The notes below the pieces were generated by a model that was not told the DNA's origin, searched no databases, and saw only the letters and a list, made by a program, of their open reading frames with translations. DNA of 64,000 nt from Corinectria fuckeliana (lineage: Eukaryota > Ascomycota > Sordariomycetes > Hypocreales > Nectriaceae): contig WPDH01000034.1 in the NCBI GenBank assembly GCA_019137255.1, positions 124,001-188,000 on the forward strand, in the 5' to 3' direction. How positions within the stretch are numbered: the stretch's first letter is position 1; each line of letters opens with the position of its first letter. Shown here piece by piece: positions 1 through 11,639 of this stretch. A program made the translations under genes and the position numbers.

Positions 1-3000
1 AGGAGGGGAGGGATGGTGGCTGATAGGCGCAGCAGCAGTACTTAGGCCCGCACAGCACAACAGGCACGAAGAACCAGTACGGGTGCGGTACTAGGTAGGC
101 ACGATAGAGCGAGGTCTAGGATGTGATGGTGTTGGATGTGATGCGATGCGATGCGCTTCAATGGTAGCTTAGGTACTCGTCTTAGAAGGCTCTTAGCGCG
201 GCTTCGGGGGATGACGACGTTTAACGGGTAAGGCGAACTAGACGGCGGACAAGCGTCTGCCACTAGATATCTCGGGCAAAGTCTCGCACTTCTGGCGGCT
301 TGGACCTGGACCTGGTCTTGGTCTTGGTTGGTCTGGGAGCACTTGGCTGCTATGCTATGCTATGCACTGCACTGTAGAAGAATACTGCACAGCAAGGAGA
401 AGGAAGCCCTGTCTCGACCGGCACCAAAAGACTGTCGCTGCGGAGGATAGCGCCGGGGCCGGGGCCGGCTTCGGGTCCAGCTGGGTGGGGGAACTGGGTT
501 TAGGTCGGTTGGGGTTTTTTTTTTCAGGCGGGTTTGTCTCGGAGCAAAAGGAAAGAAAAGAAGAAGAAGAAGAAGAAGAAGAAGAAGAAGAGGGGAAAAA
601 AGGATCCTCTTTAGTGCAAAAACGACCACGGAGAAAGACAGAGAAAGCCAACCGAGAGGCGTGGCTGGGGTTTGCCGTCTTTGACTGAGACAAGCGAGCG
701 GGACGGTCGATCGGTACCCCCACGGCAAGTTACCACTGAAGGGACGCCCGAAGTCTCGGGTCAGCAGCTTCTGGTAGGCAGGCGAGATGAAGACGATGCT
801 GGATTCGGGTGTTTGAGGGTGGCGGGGGGACGGGGGGACGGGCTGTTTAAAAGATACAGTTGTGCGTTTATAGATCTCCGGTCTCGACCTGCATCTAAGA
901 TGAAAGCAACGGCAAATTTAGGAGCAGTCCTGGTCCTGAGAAGGAGCTAACAAAAGAGCAAGGCTGAGCAACCCTTGGAGACCGGTTACTTAGTTTCGTG
1001 CCTAGGTAGGTGGGTAGGTGATAAGAAGACTGGAAATCTCCGCATTAGGCGGCAACGGCTCTCTCATTTTATAGTCGGCACTTGACCCCGTTTTACGTCA
1101 GGAAGTCTTCACCACCTTTGCTCCGTCTTCAAGCCTGGCCGCAATTCGACCTGGAATGCAAAACCGATTGTGGACCAGCCCGCTCCTTCTGCCCCGGAGG
1201 ACCCCATCTGACTATTCGCAGCGCGCGACTCTCCATTGTCCACGTCGATGGATGTCTTTTTGTCGGGCTGTCTCACCTGGATGCCAGCCAACGAACCAGC
1301 CCGCCTGCAAGCTCAACACGAGCCAATGCAGTCGGTGGGGTGGATGGGGCGAAGACGGGAAGGCTGCTCCACGGTCCCAGCGCAACGGGCCACCGCTGCC
1401 GCCATGAAATAAATTTTCAGACACGGCCGGGTGGAGGACGCAGCCAAGAAGAGGCTGCAGGGGAATAAACTGGATCCCAACAATGGGTGAGACGAAAACA
1501 AGGGAATTAATACTCAATTCTTCGGCTCAGGCACAAATTACACTACACCAGCCGTCCAAAGAGAAAGAAAAAAAGGCCCCCTCCCCAAGCGCCGGCCGGG
1601 ACCTCGTGGGGGGCGGGATCCAGCCGGTGTCCCGCCAGAACCAGACCGGGGAGGGGCATCACCGAGTCGCCGAGTCCCCATTGTTTGCGGGCTTGGGCAG
1701 CAATGCCTCCTCGCTTGTGCTGCTATTTACCCTTTTTTTTTCCCGTTTCCCACGCACAAATGTAGTACAAGCACGGGGAAAACAGCAGGACGGGGAAAGA
1801 AAGGGGGAAAAAAGGGAAGGGGAACGAAAAGAAATTTAAAAAGAAGCGAGGCACTAGACAAGGAGCGGGATTGGAGATCGATCCTGGCTTGTCAGAGTCG
1901 CGCCTGGGGAGGGTCTATGACTCCCTTCTTCCTCGTGGGGACTGCAGATGTGCTGTGCGTTGGAATGTAGTTGGCTGGTAAGTAGGGTCGACATGCCGAC
2001 CTACATGATCGAGCAGCATCCACGGCTGGTGAATGGCTGCGTCGGGCCCCCCGTTGTGAGACTTTGGTCGAGAATGCGTAGCCATGTTTTGGCACGTGTG
2101 AGTCAGTGACTACTCTTCTGGGCAGCATTTGCCAGATGGCCGGGTCTGACTGAGCTGGCAAAGAAGAAAAAAGAAAAAAAGACCCAAGAAGAACAAAATA
2201 CGAATACATGCAACCCGAATTATCGGTGTGTGTGTAAATGTCGGAGCGCGTCTGCACAAGGGCCTCCAGTTGGACTGAATCCGTTCCTCAGCCAGCCAAC
2301 ACCTCTTGCCCGGTCCACCTCTGACCACCCTCGTCTAGACGTCAATGGGCCTGGGGGAGGACGTTAGTGGATGGAGGTTGAAAATGTTCACCTTACCCAA
2401 GAGGCTAAGCAAAGTACTCAAGGGTACCGGTACCCAGTGTGTGGGTAGCGAAGCGTAGTCTAACAGCCGGTCGTCATCTCGCGTTTCGTGTTGGTGGTGG
2501 CGGGTGCAGGGTAGCTGACGTGGGAATTTCACATGCCATCATTGCGTAGCACCAGTGATACGAGGGTTTAGATGGTGAGCCCTGGGGCTTATCCCGAGAG
2601 GGATCCGAGATTGTGTGTTTGAAATATTCGGAGGGGAGGATGGTGGGCTTCAGGTCTTCAATTACGTGAATCCTGGTCACCGCCGTGTCGGTGCCAGACA
2701 TTTAATCGTGGCGGTGGTTTCTGAGGTTGAAATGTCTCGACACGGCACTAAGCTAACACTGAACAAGACAGATCGACTCGTCTTATGTCATTGTGCACAT
2801 TACTACCTGAAGTTCACCACTGTGAATGTTAGATGATGTGCTGTGTCTACGCAATTGAAGTTTACTTTCATGTGCAAGTAGACACTAGCTGCGACGACAC
2901 TCAGACGATTGAGGTCTATCCTTTTTTGTAATAAAACTCAATTGATGCCCTGACCCGGGGCAGGATCTACATAGCTGGCTTTTTGGAGAACTGTTCTTGG

Positions 3001-3624
3001 AGCTGTGGCATGTGAGCTAACATGACGGCAGACCATGCTGTTCGTTAGGAGATTCCACATGAGCGGATGGCCACATGCTAGAAGTGCCCTACTCCACGTG
3101 TATACACTTCGTTGATAGCGACTTTTCGTACGTTCCTTTTATAGATCCCCGGTGGCAGAAACTCGTAAAACCAGGCCGCAGACCCGTCGGATCATCTCTT
3201 GGATTCCGGGCCGTCATCTCGTGCAAACCCACCTAGCAATGGATCTTATCCAAGTCGACAGGAGACAGATAAACGACTTTAACCCACCTGCTTAAATCGT
3301 AGAGGATTGAACCAGATTGAAATTGGGTTTATTAGTAGATAATCTAGTGGATGGCAGAACAATCCGTAGTCTATCTACTTGATCGCGGCCCGGAAACGGA
3401 GGCGTACGCGACGGGAGGGTAAAAGTGGGATGCCCCGCCATCCACTCTCGGGACGCTTGAGAGCCACAGTGGCTTGGCATCCACTTGCGAAGTACGGAGT
3501 AGGCCTACGTTCCCCTCCATAGCCACAGCCACACATCTAGCAGCACATTCAACACCAACACCAACGCCAACACCAAAGACCACAACTTGCCATCCCCACG
3601 CCTAGCGCGCTGCCACACAACACA
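1..3624. other. Intergenic region upstream of the CENP-Q gene
   Basis: I see no convincing gene here. The open frames are short, overlap on both strands and show no recognisable domain or splice architecture. A GAA trinucleotide microsatellite runs at about 557-592. The stretch at about 1550-1840 is purine-rich and pyrimidine-rich low complexity. A TACGGAGTA motif that recurs in the window lies at about 3493-3501. The last few hundred bases presumably hold the CENP-Q promoter; a CA-rich leader with ACCAACACCAACGCC-like repeats directly precedes its ATG. Confidence 0.5.
557..592. repeat. (GAA)n microsatellite
   Basis: An uninterrupted run of about twelve GAA units inside a purine-rich stretch. 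It accounts for the poly-Glu and poly-Ser/Leu open frames predicted on either strand, which are not genes. Confidence 0.9.
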
Positions 3625-5418
3625 ATGGTAAGAAACCCACACAGCCTCATTCATCCAAATGCTAGTCGCTGACCCTCTCTCCCCCCAGGCAGAACCACAG
3701 AAGCGCAAACGCGGCCGACCGGCAGCAAACGCGTCCAAGGCCGCCGCCGCCGGCGCGTCGCTCAACCGCCCGGACGACTACGAAGCCGACGTTGACCAAG
3801 GGCGCCCGAGGAAGCGAGGACGACCCAAGCAAGCCCCAGACGCGCCCGAACCTGCGCCCTCGAAGCGCGGCCCAGAACGCGAGCCAGAAGGGCCCGCGCC
3901 GCCGAAGCGGAAACGCGGCCGCCCTTCGCTCGAGGAGCAGCGCAAGGCCGCGAAGGGAGCTGCCAGAGAGGCGGGGGATGCTCGGCGAGAGGCGCGGGAC
4001 GAGGCGCGGAACGAAAAGATCCGACCGTCACGCAGGAGTGGCCGCAGACCCGCCCAGGTAGAACAGCAACAGCAACAGCAACGACAACCGCACGACGAAC
4101 CCGAGCCCGAAGCCGCAGAGCCAGCCCCCCGGCTGAAGCGAGGACGCGCGACTCAGCCAGCACAAGAACCACGGCAGGAGGACGGCGCCGAGGAGGAGGA
4201 GGAGGAGGAAGAGGAGGAGGCTATGCAGCCAAAGCGAAAGCGGGGCCGTCCGTCACTACGCGATCTCCCCCTCGAAGACACCCATAACAAGGGCGCCAAG
4301 GCCTCAAGATCGAAGAAGGGCCAGCGACCATCCGACGCGAACGCAGACGACGAAGAGAACCGAGAAGAGGGCCAGCCGAAGAAACGCGGTCGACGTCCAG
4401 CGGCGCGGACCTCGTTAGAAGACAAGGCCAAGAAACCCGCATTTCGTCGATCCAAGGACGGGCAAAACGACCGAGAACAAGCCCCCGCGCCAAATCCCCG
4501 AGGCCGTCGCCGCTCCAGCCAGACCGTCCCCCTATCGGAAGACGACGACGCACCGCCGTCCCCCCCGAGGCCGTACCTCCACGTCGCGCCGCAAACGCGC
4601 CGCATCCGCGCCTCCACCATCGCCGCCAAGTGGGCGCCCCTGTCCGGCGCCTCCCTGCCCGCCGCGTCGGCCCTCCTCGCCCTCGCCCACCGGCCCATCC
4701 TGCAGCGCACCGCCGCCACGCGCCAGCGCCGCCAGCACGCCGAGGCGGCCCTCGACCTCGTCGCCCGCCGCGTCGCCCGCAAGCTCGCCCGCGGCCTGCC
4801 CTTCCCCCCCGCGGCCGGCGGCAAGCCTGCGGGGCGGCCCTTCGCCGACGCCGACGGCGGCCGCGCCGCCCAGCTGGACTTCGAGAGCGTGCTCGACGGG
4901 CGGGGCGCGCTGGAGAGGCAGCTGGGGCCCGCGACGCACGCCGTCGAGCTGCTGCGGGCCGAGCAGCAGAGGATGGAGCGCGAGCTGGAGCGCGACTACG
5001 AGGCGCTGCGGAGGCTCGAGGCGAGCGCGAGGGCGCAGACGAGAGAGCGCAATGAGCAGATGAAGAAGGCGCACGTTCTCGCGCCAGCACCGCGGTCGAC
5101 GCCGCAGGATCCCCAAGACCGCTCCGTCATCACCGGCGACCCGTCCGGCAGCGTCTTCAAGGTAGCCAACCCACCTCACTCCACCCCCACCGTCCGTCGA
5201 CTACCGAGCACTGCTAACCCTCCTTGCCACAGGAACTGGCGGATCCGGAACTTCAGTCGCTGGGGCTGCAACTCGCGGGCCATGTCGAGAGCATCCGCGG
5301 GAATCTGCAGCAGGGAGAGGGCATTACGCCACAGCTGGCGCGGACGCGAGCGGCGCTGCAGCATGTGCTGATGCGGCACCTGGACCAGGAGGCGTATGAG
5401 CAGGTGGTGCTTGGATAA
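3625..5418 (+). CDS. fta7: CENP-Q/Fta7-type inner kinetochore protein with N-terminal AT-hooks
   Basis: The exons are 3625-3627, 3689-5161 and 5233-5418, giving 553 residues. The first coding exon is only the ATG, and a GTAAGA donor follows it directly. The N-terminal half is basic and disordered. It carries four KRKRGRP/RKRGRPK AT-hooks at about residues 6-12, 42-47, 74-80 and 184-190, a fifth degenerate one (KKRGRRPA) near 233, and a poly-Glu run at about 169-179. From about residue 306 the sequence fits the fungal CENP-Q family: a conserved block with KWAPLSGASLPAASALL, then RRVARKLARGLPFPP, then a long acidic/basic coiled coil. CENP-Q (yeast Okp1, fission yeast Fta7) is a subunit of the constitutive centromere-associated network. 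The AT-hooks suggest direct binding to the minor groove of AT-rich DNA; this is inference. The coding sequence is very GC-rich, which creates several large antisense shadow frames. Confidence 0.83.
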
Positions 5419-6128
5419 GGGCTACGTTATGAGCATGAGTGATGGATGGCTATGGATTGTATTGGATACGAGGACGAACAAACGGATATAGGTATTGGCT
5501 ATCAACGGGATTCTACTGGATGGTTGGGATGAATCAGGATGGGATGCATATCAGGCGTTGTAGGGTAATGCCATAGCACAAGGGCTTCACATTGGATCAA
5601 GACCTCACTTGCAAGCACGAGGCGAACTCATATTCAAGCATGGTCTACAGATCTGTACGTTTCAACAAACATCATAGGGGCGTCACAAAACAAGGGACAC
5701 TGTAAAGTAACCCCAAACCGACCATCCCCATTTGACAAAGTGTATGTACAGCGAAAGAATATTTATATCAATGATAAATATAGAAACCCAACCCAACATG
5801 GAACAGCCCTGTGTGGGACCCTTCCACAAGAAGCAACCCCAAGTCTATCCATCAGCTGACGTTTTCCCTTCACGCCAACACAGGTCCGTTGCAACAAAAG
5901 GAAACATGAGAAGTTGCGCAAGCAGTCCAAGGTATAGGCAAGACAGAACAAGATCATGATTCTCATTGAATTGGATTGAAAGAAGCGGCAAAAGGTTTGT
6001 CATACATCTAGGAGAGCAGTGTCCTCAAATCCGAGGATCTTCTTCCTCCACTAGACTGCCCAGCTTAGCAATGACTTGGCCGAGCGTTGTACAACGAGAT
6101 GGCATATACATGCGCCTAAGTTAGGCAT
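5419..6128. other. Convergent 3' intergenic region
   Basis: The space between two tail-to-tail genes. It should contain both 3' untranslated regions. I see no gene, RNA or repeat. Confidence 0.5.
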
Positions 6129-7232
6129 TTATCGGACCAGACGAGCGAAGCCGGTGGGAGCGGCGTAGCCACCGGTGAAGGTGCTGTTGACGGGGTAGGG
6201 GACAACAGTGACGGTGGCCTCGAGGGTAGAGGTGACGTCATCTTCGTCGCAAGAGTCGTCGCTCTCATCATCATCCTCATCGTCGTCGCCGCTGCCAGTC
6301 TCAGTGGAACCAGACGAACCAGTCTTGGTGCCCTCAGCGCCGACGGTGCCGGTGTTGTCACTGCCGGTGCTGTCGCCGCCGACGGTAACGTAAACAGTAG
6401 AGGCAGGGGCAGTGACAGTGACAGTAGTCGCATCGGGGCAAGAGCCACCAGAAGTGCCCTCGGCACCGGAAGAGCCCTCAGCACCGGAAGACTCAACGGG
6501 GTAGCCGTTGCCGCTGCTGTCACCAGCAGTCTTGGTGGCGGTGCTGTCAGCTGCGGAGATGGTCAGGACAACGGTGGAAGTCTTGGTGCCGGTGGTGGTA
6601 GTGGTGAGCTCGTCACTGCTGCCGCTGCCAGTGGCCTCGGCACCCTCAGAGACCTCAGAGCAGGGGACGGTGATAGTCTTCTCGACGGTAGCTTCAACAA
6701 CGGTGGTGGTGACCTCCGCGTCGGTGCCGGTGCCGATGGTCAGGGTCAGGGTCTTATCGGTGACGTAGTCGGAGACATAGGTGGTCAACTCAGGGTACTC
6801 GGCGCTGCTGGTTACCTCGGGCGATGACTCGCCGGTGCTGATGGGGCCCAGCGGAGTGGTGAGAGGGGCAGTCTGGGTGTAGCCAGTGATGCCGCCGGTC
6901 GCAGCCTCATCGATGACAGAAGAGGAGATGGCGCCGGCGTCGGCTACGGGGCAGACGGTCGTGGTCAGAACGACGGTGTCGGTAACAACGACGACGACCT
7001 TGTCAGAATCGGGGAGCTGATCGTACCCGGTCTGGTCATCACGGGCAGGGCAGTTGGTGACGGTGGGAGCGCAACTGGTGATGGTGTGGACCTTGGTGGT
7101 GTAGATGGTCAAGGTGGTCAGGCTAGCGCTAGGATAGGTGCCGTTGTCTCGTTGGTAGTGCACGTGCTTGGGGTAAGAGTAGGCGTTGGCGGCGGCGGCG
7201 AACATGCCGAGGGTGGCGACGGTAGACTTCAT
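6129..7232 (-). CDS. Secreted Ser/Thr-rich cell-wall or extracellular protein
   Basis: A single-exon frame of 367 residues. It begins with a signal peptide (MKSTVATLGMFAAAANA, likely cleavage after residue 17). The mature N-terminus has a YTTKVHTITSCAPTVTNCPA segment, followed by VVVTDTVVLTTTVCPV. This pairing of Cys-containing TxxxTxCP segments resembles clock-controlled/ccg-6-like and other fungal wall glycoproteins. The rest is a long Ser/Thr/Val/Gly-rich stalk likely to be heavily O-glycosylated, with an SSGAEGSSGAEGTSGG repeat near residues 242-258. A very acidic Asp/Glu patch follows at about residues 313-330. The C-terminus (GFARLVR) is not hydrophobic, so I see no GPI signal. Function is unknown beyond wall or surface structure. 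The gene is compositionally like other host genes. Confidence 0.75.
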   Translation of the reverse strand: MKSTVATLGMFAAAANAYSYPKHVHYQRDNGTYPSASLTTLTIYTTKVHTITSCAPTVTNCPARDDQTGYDQLPDSDKVVVVVTDTVVLTTTVCPVADAGAISSSVIDEAATGGITGYTQTAPLTTPLGPISTGESSPEVTSSAEYPELTTYVSDYVTDKTLTLTIGTGTDAEVTTTVVEATVEKTITVPCSEVSEGAEATGSGSSDELTTTTTGTKTSTVVLTISAADSTATKTAGDSSGNGYPVESSGAEGSSGAEGTSGGSCPDATTVTVTAPASTVYVTVGGDSTGSDNTGTVGAEGTKTGSSGSTETGSGDDDEDDDESDDSCDEDDVTSTLEATVTVVPYPVNSTFTGGYAAPTGFARLVR

Positions 7233-10200
7233 TGTGTTGATGGTTTGGGTGGGATTGGTTGGGGAGTCTGTTGCGAGTTTCGTCTATACGAGGAGTTTCG
7301 GGTAAAAGGTGCGGAAGTCGATTCCACACGAAAGCAGCGAGCAAGACACAGTTTTGCTTCACGAAAGAATGTAAGAAGTTGGAGTGTGATAAAAACGCTG
7401 GATGCCGGTGGCTTGAATGCTCGAAGGACCGTGATGGCGATGCCGTGAAAGAATGGAATGAGTCGTAAAGACCAAAGAGAGCGTGAGAGTGATGGACAAG
7501 ACTGCAGGAAGAGAGAGCAAGTTGAGCCAGATGATGAGGCAGGAAGCGTTAGATATTAAGAGGAAACGGAGAATGGGGCGGAACGAGGCCGGAGCGGGCA
7601 AGCTTTTTTAGTCAGTTGGGCGTCACCTTGTCCAAGGAACAGGACTCGAAGCGCAAACACCGGACTGTGCCTTGGTGCGTAGACCATGCAACCCCCTTGG
7701 ACTTCTGCAAGGACGACATCCTGGCAGCCCTTAATCAAGCAGGTGGCCGGGGGGAGGGAGGAGTCCACTTGGACTGAGAGACTGAGAGGAGAGACTGGGA
7801 GCCTGGTCGACCGGGTACTAGAGCGGCGGGGCGCCGAGAGGAAAGAGGGACAACTCGTCGTCAGCCCAGTCACCAGCCCAGTGCTACGGATGCGTGCTGC
7901 TTGCTGGCGATGGGATTTCGGTGCGAGGGGCTTGGAGCTAGTGGCTTCGTTGAGAGGCCTGTCAGCTTCGGAAGCGGGTGCGGTGCGGTGGAGCAGGCTG
8001 GCGCGTGCGGCAAGGAACCAATCCAGGGCCCGGATGGACGCCGGACATGGGTGGTGAGACCATTCTCTTCTCCTCTGAGTGAGGAGTGGGTGAGGAGTGG
8101 ATGTTGCTGTTGAAGCTGGACGGTTGGACGTTGGAAGAAGGGGTTGGACAGAGAGGGCAGAGACGGTTGTGGGCTCGGTGAAGTTGGGCGGCTTAGGTGA
8201 GGGGCCCCTGACGCTTAACCCAAATCGGCTTGGCTCAGGGGGACCCGGAGTTACTAAGGTACTTAGGGAAGGTCACGACCGGGGCCTCGGTGGGGTTTCT
8301 GCTTTTGGGGGACTTCCGGGGGGCTGTGATGGGGTTTAAACTTGGACGGTGCCGGGCCTTTTCCTGTGAATCCTGTCTCCGGTCATTTCGTCGACGGAGT
8401 GCCCTGGAAAAGGCCTCCAGAGGCAGCCACGGAGGAATTTCGCATCCTTGTCGACGAGCATCTACGTAGTACATACGGAGTACGGAGCACTACTGAGTAT
8501 GTAGCTTAGTAGGACTCTGATTAGGTTGGAACTGGCAACGCAGTAGTGCCCCATCGTGTACAACAGCTCGCCCTTTGTACTTCGTACCACGTCGCTGATG
8601 GAAGTACATCTGGACGATGATAGGGTTGGAAGAGCCCCAGTGAGCATTACCGATTGGCCCCCCTAATGTAAATGTACCTACTCCTTGCTTGAAATCAAGG
8701 GTGGAATAAAGGGAGCCCAGGGAGCCCCTAGCGCCACCACGTCACCTTTTACATACTAGTAGTACATATGCAGGTACCGGCACGAAATCTGAGACGCCAC
8801 GAGGGCCAATCATTGAGCAACCCCCTTGCGCCTCCCGACACACGCCGTTCTGCACTACTATGTAGATACGTAGGTCTAAGTAGTAAGCCCGCAGCTACGC
8901 TCGTTTGATGGCTTGAAATACAGAGACATGCCCCTCAACGCCTCCCTCCAACCCAGCGTCCACCGGCTCGACCTGTGCGCGAGCTCGAGGAGGAAACATG
9001 AAACAAGGTGCGAGGTCTGCTGCTGCTTACATGCGTGTGCGTTGCCATGTGTCACTTAGCTATCCCCTCATGCTGTACACGACACTATTTTCTCACATGC
9101 CGTCGTATTCTACCCGCCTCGATGCAGGCTGCCGTGCCCCCCGTGGTCGGTGAGTTTTGCACCTTCAGCCATTGCATCCGTAGTCCCGTGTTCCCTGAGC
9201 CAATATGAGATACTTTGTAAGCGTCGAAAATAACCAAGCGCACGAAATAGCAAGGCTCTACAAAACGCTGACCGCAGGAACGGACTTTGCCATATTAAAA
9301 CTCTCCGGGCCTGGACCCGGCAGTCTGCAACCCTACGGCCGCCCTCCCGGGTCAAGCCATGCGGGTCAGGACTCAGGAAAACCCGTCGAGGCCTTGATTG
9401 AAGGGTGAGGGCCGCCGTTAGCCCGGCATGAACAATCACGGTGTCTCAGAGGCCAACAGGGGAGCACGGCGCTGTCGGTATGCGGACTGAGCACAGCCCT
9501 GCGCGCCACGTTCCAGCGCCATGGCCTTGTCCCGGTTGCGTGTATTCCGGATGTCTTGTCGCTGCCACAACGCCGTGGTGGTGGTGGTGGTGGTGGTGGT
9601 GGTGAGACAGAGGTTGCAACAACTGATCTACCCGTCTCCCGTGCTGATGCGGACCGAGAACGGCGGGAGTCGGACGGGTAGCTTTTGATCTCCAGCCCCA
9701 AGTTCCGGTACCCACCTGAGAGAGTTTTGCAGCTCGTGGTGATGTGCGGCTAGGAACAGGCGATTCAGTTATGCGTGATGACTATGTACTTTCCGTGTTC
9801 TGCACGACCCGACAATCTTAGTGCTCAATGCTCATGTACCGTGCAATTACAATTGCTCGTGCTCATGGAATCAACGCTGCCCCATTAGCGCCGGCCCTAA
9901 ACCAAAGTCCTGTTCTCCCAACTTCCCAAGAAGGATCCTGGCAGGGACTGGCGAACCCACCCATTCCCGATCCTAGATGAGTCAGACTCCAGCCACCACT
10001 GACACACCGATATATCCATGTAGACCTAGATAGTCTACCTAGCGTTGCCTGCTAAAGAAGACGATCCGCCGCTGGCGATGCTGACAGGAAATGGCCATGA
10101 TAGCGCCAATGGGATTTGCCATTCTGGTTCTCTCGTCCTTTCCATCTGCTATCGAGACCGATGAGTAGTTGACGAGCCCTTTAATGGTTCTCAACGCCAT

Positions 10201-11639
10201 GTCCCGGCGTATTGGGGCTGCTTATCCTCAGGACTTGGGTGGCTGCTGCTTGGAAAACCACTTTGCTTGCAGATGTTGGTAGCTTGACCGGACTACCTTG
10301 ACCTTCCATTTCATTCCAACTCCCAGGTTCTTGCCCAGCTGTTGAGAACCATGGAACCGGAGTACGAAGTATTCCCCTTCACTAATCTCGCTCCCATTCG
10401 CTAAATTTAAGCTCGTAACAATAAACAACAACAATAACAACGCAGGGCAAAAAACAGCTCACCTCGTTCGTCCGTCGGTGTCCGACAAGACCACTCACTT
10501 TCCCTTGGCCCTGTCCTCGTCGTTTCAGCCACGAAGCCCCCGTGTCGCCGTCTGTGCCTTGTCTGTGCCTGTCGCAGAATAACAACTTCACTCTCCTCCA
10601 GTGGCCCACACACACACCAACTATCCCCAAGACCACCACGCTAGCCGGCATCAAGACAAGTCGTTGCCAATCCCAATCTTCCCTGTTGTCCTGGTCTTTG
10701 GCCCCGAAATCCTCAGAAAGGGCCCCGGTGGGCATGTTGCCAAGCTCCATTTCACTAATATTATTTAGCTAGTGCGTAGATAGGCCTACTCCGTAGCGCT
10801 CGCCAACCGATCTGGATCCTCGCGATGGCCAAGTACGCATGGACCCGTGAAGGAGGGGATCTTGGCATTGTATTTTGACTCATGATGCCGACATCTTCGT
10901 CTGTTTAGATTACCCAACCTGGCACTAAACAAGCGCGTAGCTCCGTTTACCGCCATGTGAAGCCACGATACAAGGCCTCTATCCGTAGCGCCATTCTCTA
11001 CCTCTTCGTACGAAGTACAGATACGTTGCGTTACTACTTCGTACGTATGTAGTACGTGTTCTTGCTCACACTAACCAACCCGTCATTGCATTCGTCCCGC
11101 TCTTTCATTTCACCGCGCACGCTATCCAAGGGTTAATTGGACTTCAGTCCTGGCTCCTCTCCAAGCAGCCCGCCTTCTCTCAACTGATAATAGAAGCTGT
11201 TGGCGGATGCCGCGCCATCTGAGCCATGGCGGGGGTAATGTTGGCGTGTCCACGACGCCAGAGGTTGCGTAACCATGCGAGTATTCTCCAAATCCTTCCC
11301 GTAAATCCTCCTCGTACATACTGGTATCCACGGCGACTGGGTCGTGCCACTCTTCAAATCAAGCTTCCCGGTCACCGCTGGTAGCCATTGCAATCCTTGC
11401 TAAAAATTCATCTCATCTGCAGTCCCCGGCCTGCACTGGTTACAGATTGATTTCTGCTGGTGAACAAGCCGAGCCATCGCTGCCACGTCCTCCTAGCTGC
11501 TCCGCTGCACTGGCAAGGAACGCCGACAATTAGACTCATCGCCTACCCCTGGACGTGATATCCGATCGAGCTGGTAACGAGATTGCAATAGTCTGACATA
11601 AAGTGGTGGCGCAGGTGTCCCTCCATCTCAATCCACTTC
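7233..11639. other. 4.4-kb intergenic region
   Basis: No gene can be supported. The open frames are short and mutually antisense. The first few hundred bases should be the promoter of the minus-strand wall-protein gene. A (GTG)n microsatellite lies at about 9575-9603. Several TACGGAGTA or TTCGTACGAAGTAC-like motifs occur at about 8466-8490, 8755-8775, 10781-10795 and 11006-11060. A minus-strand frame at 10382-10750 with one hydrophobic stretch was considered and not accepted. Confidence 0.5.
9575..9603. repeat. (GTG)n microsatellite
   Basis: About nine to ten GTG units. It encodes only a poly-His or poly-Pro artefact on the opposite strand. Confidence 0.85.

Noticed and set aside
4153..5090. 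Large minus-strand open frames of 220-290 codons over the CENP-Q gene
   Set aside because: They are Arg/Ala/Pro-rich products of a very GC-rich exon read backwards. The plus-strand frame has AT-hooks, splice sites and a family match.
10382..10750. Minus-strand frame of 122 codons with a hydrophobic stretch
   Set aside because: No domain or homology is recognised, and the overlapping CT/CA-rich plus strand looks like ordinary leader sequence.
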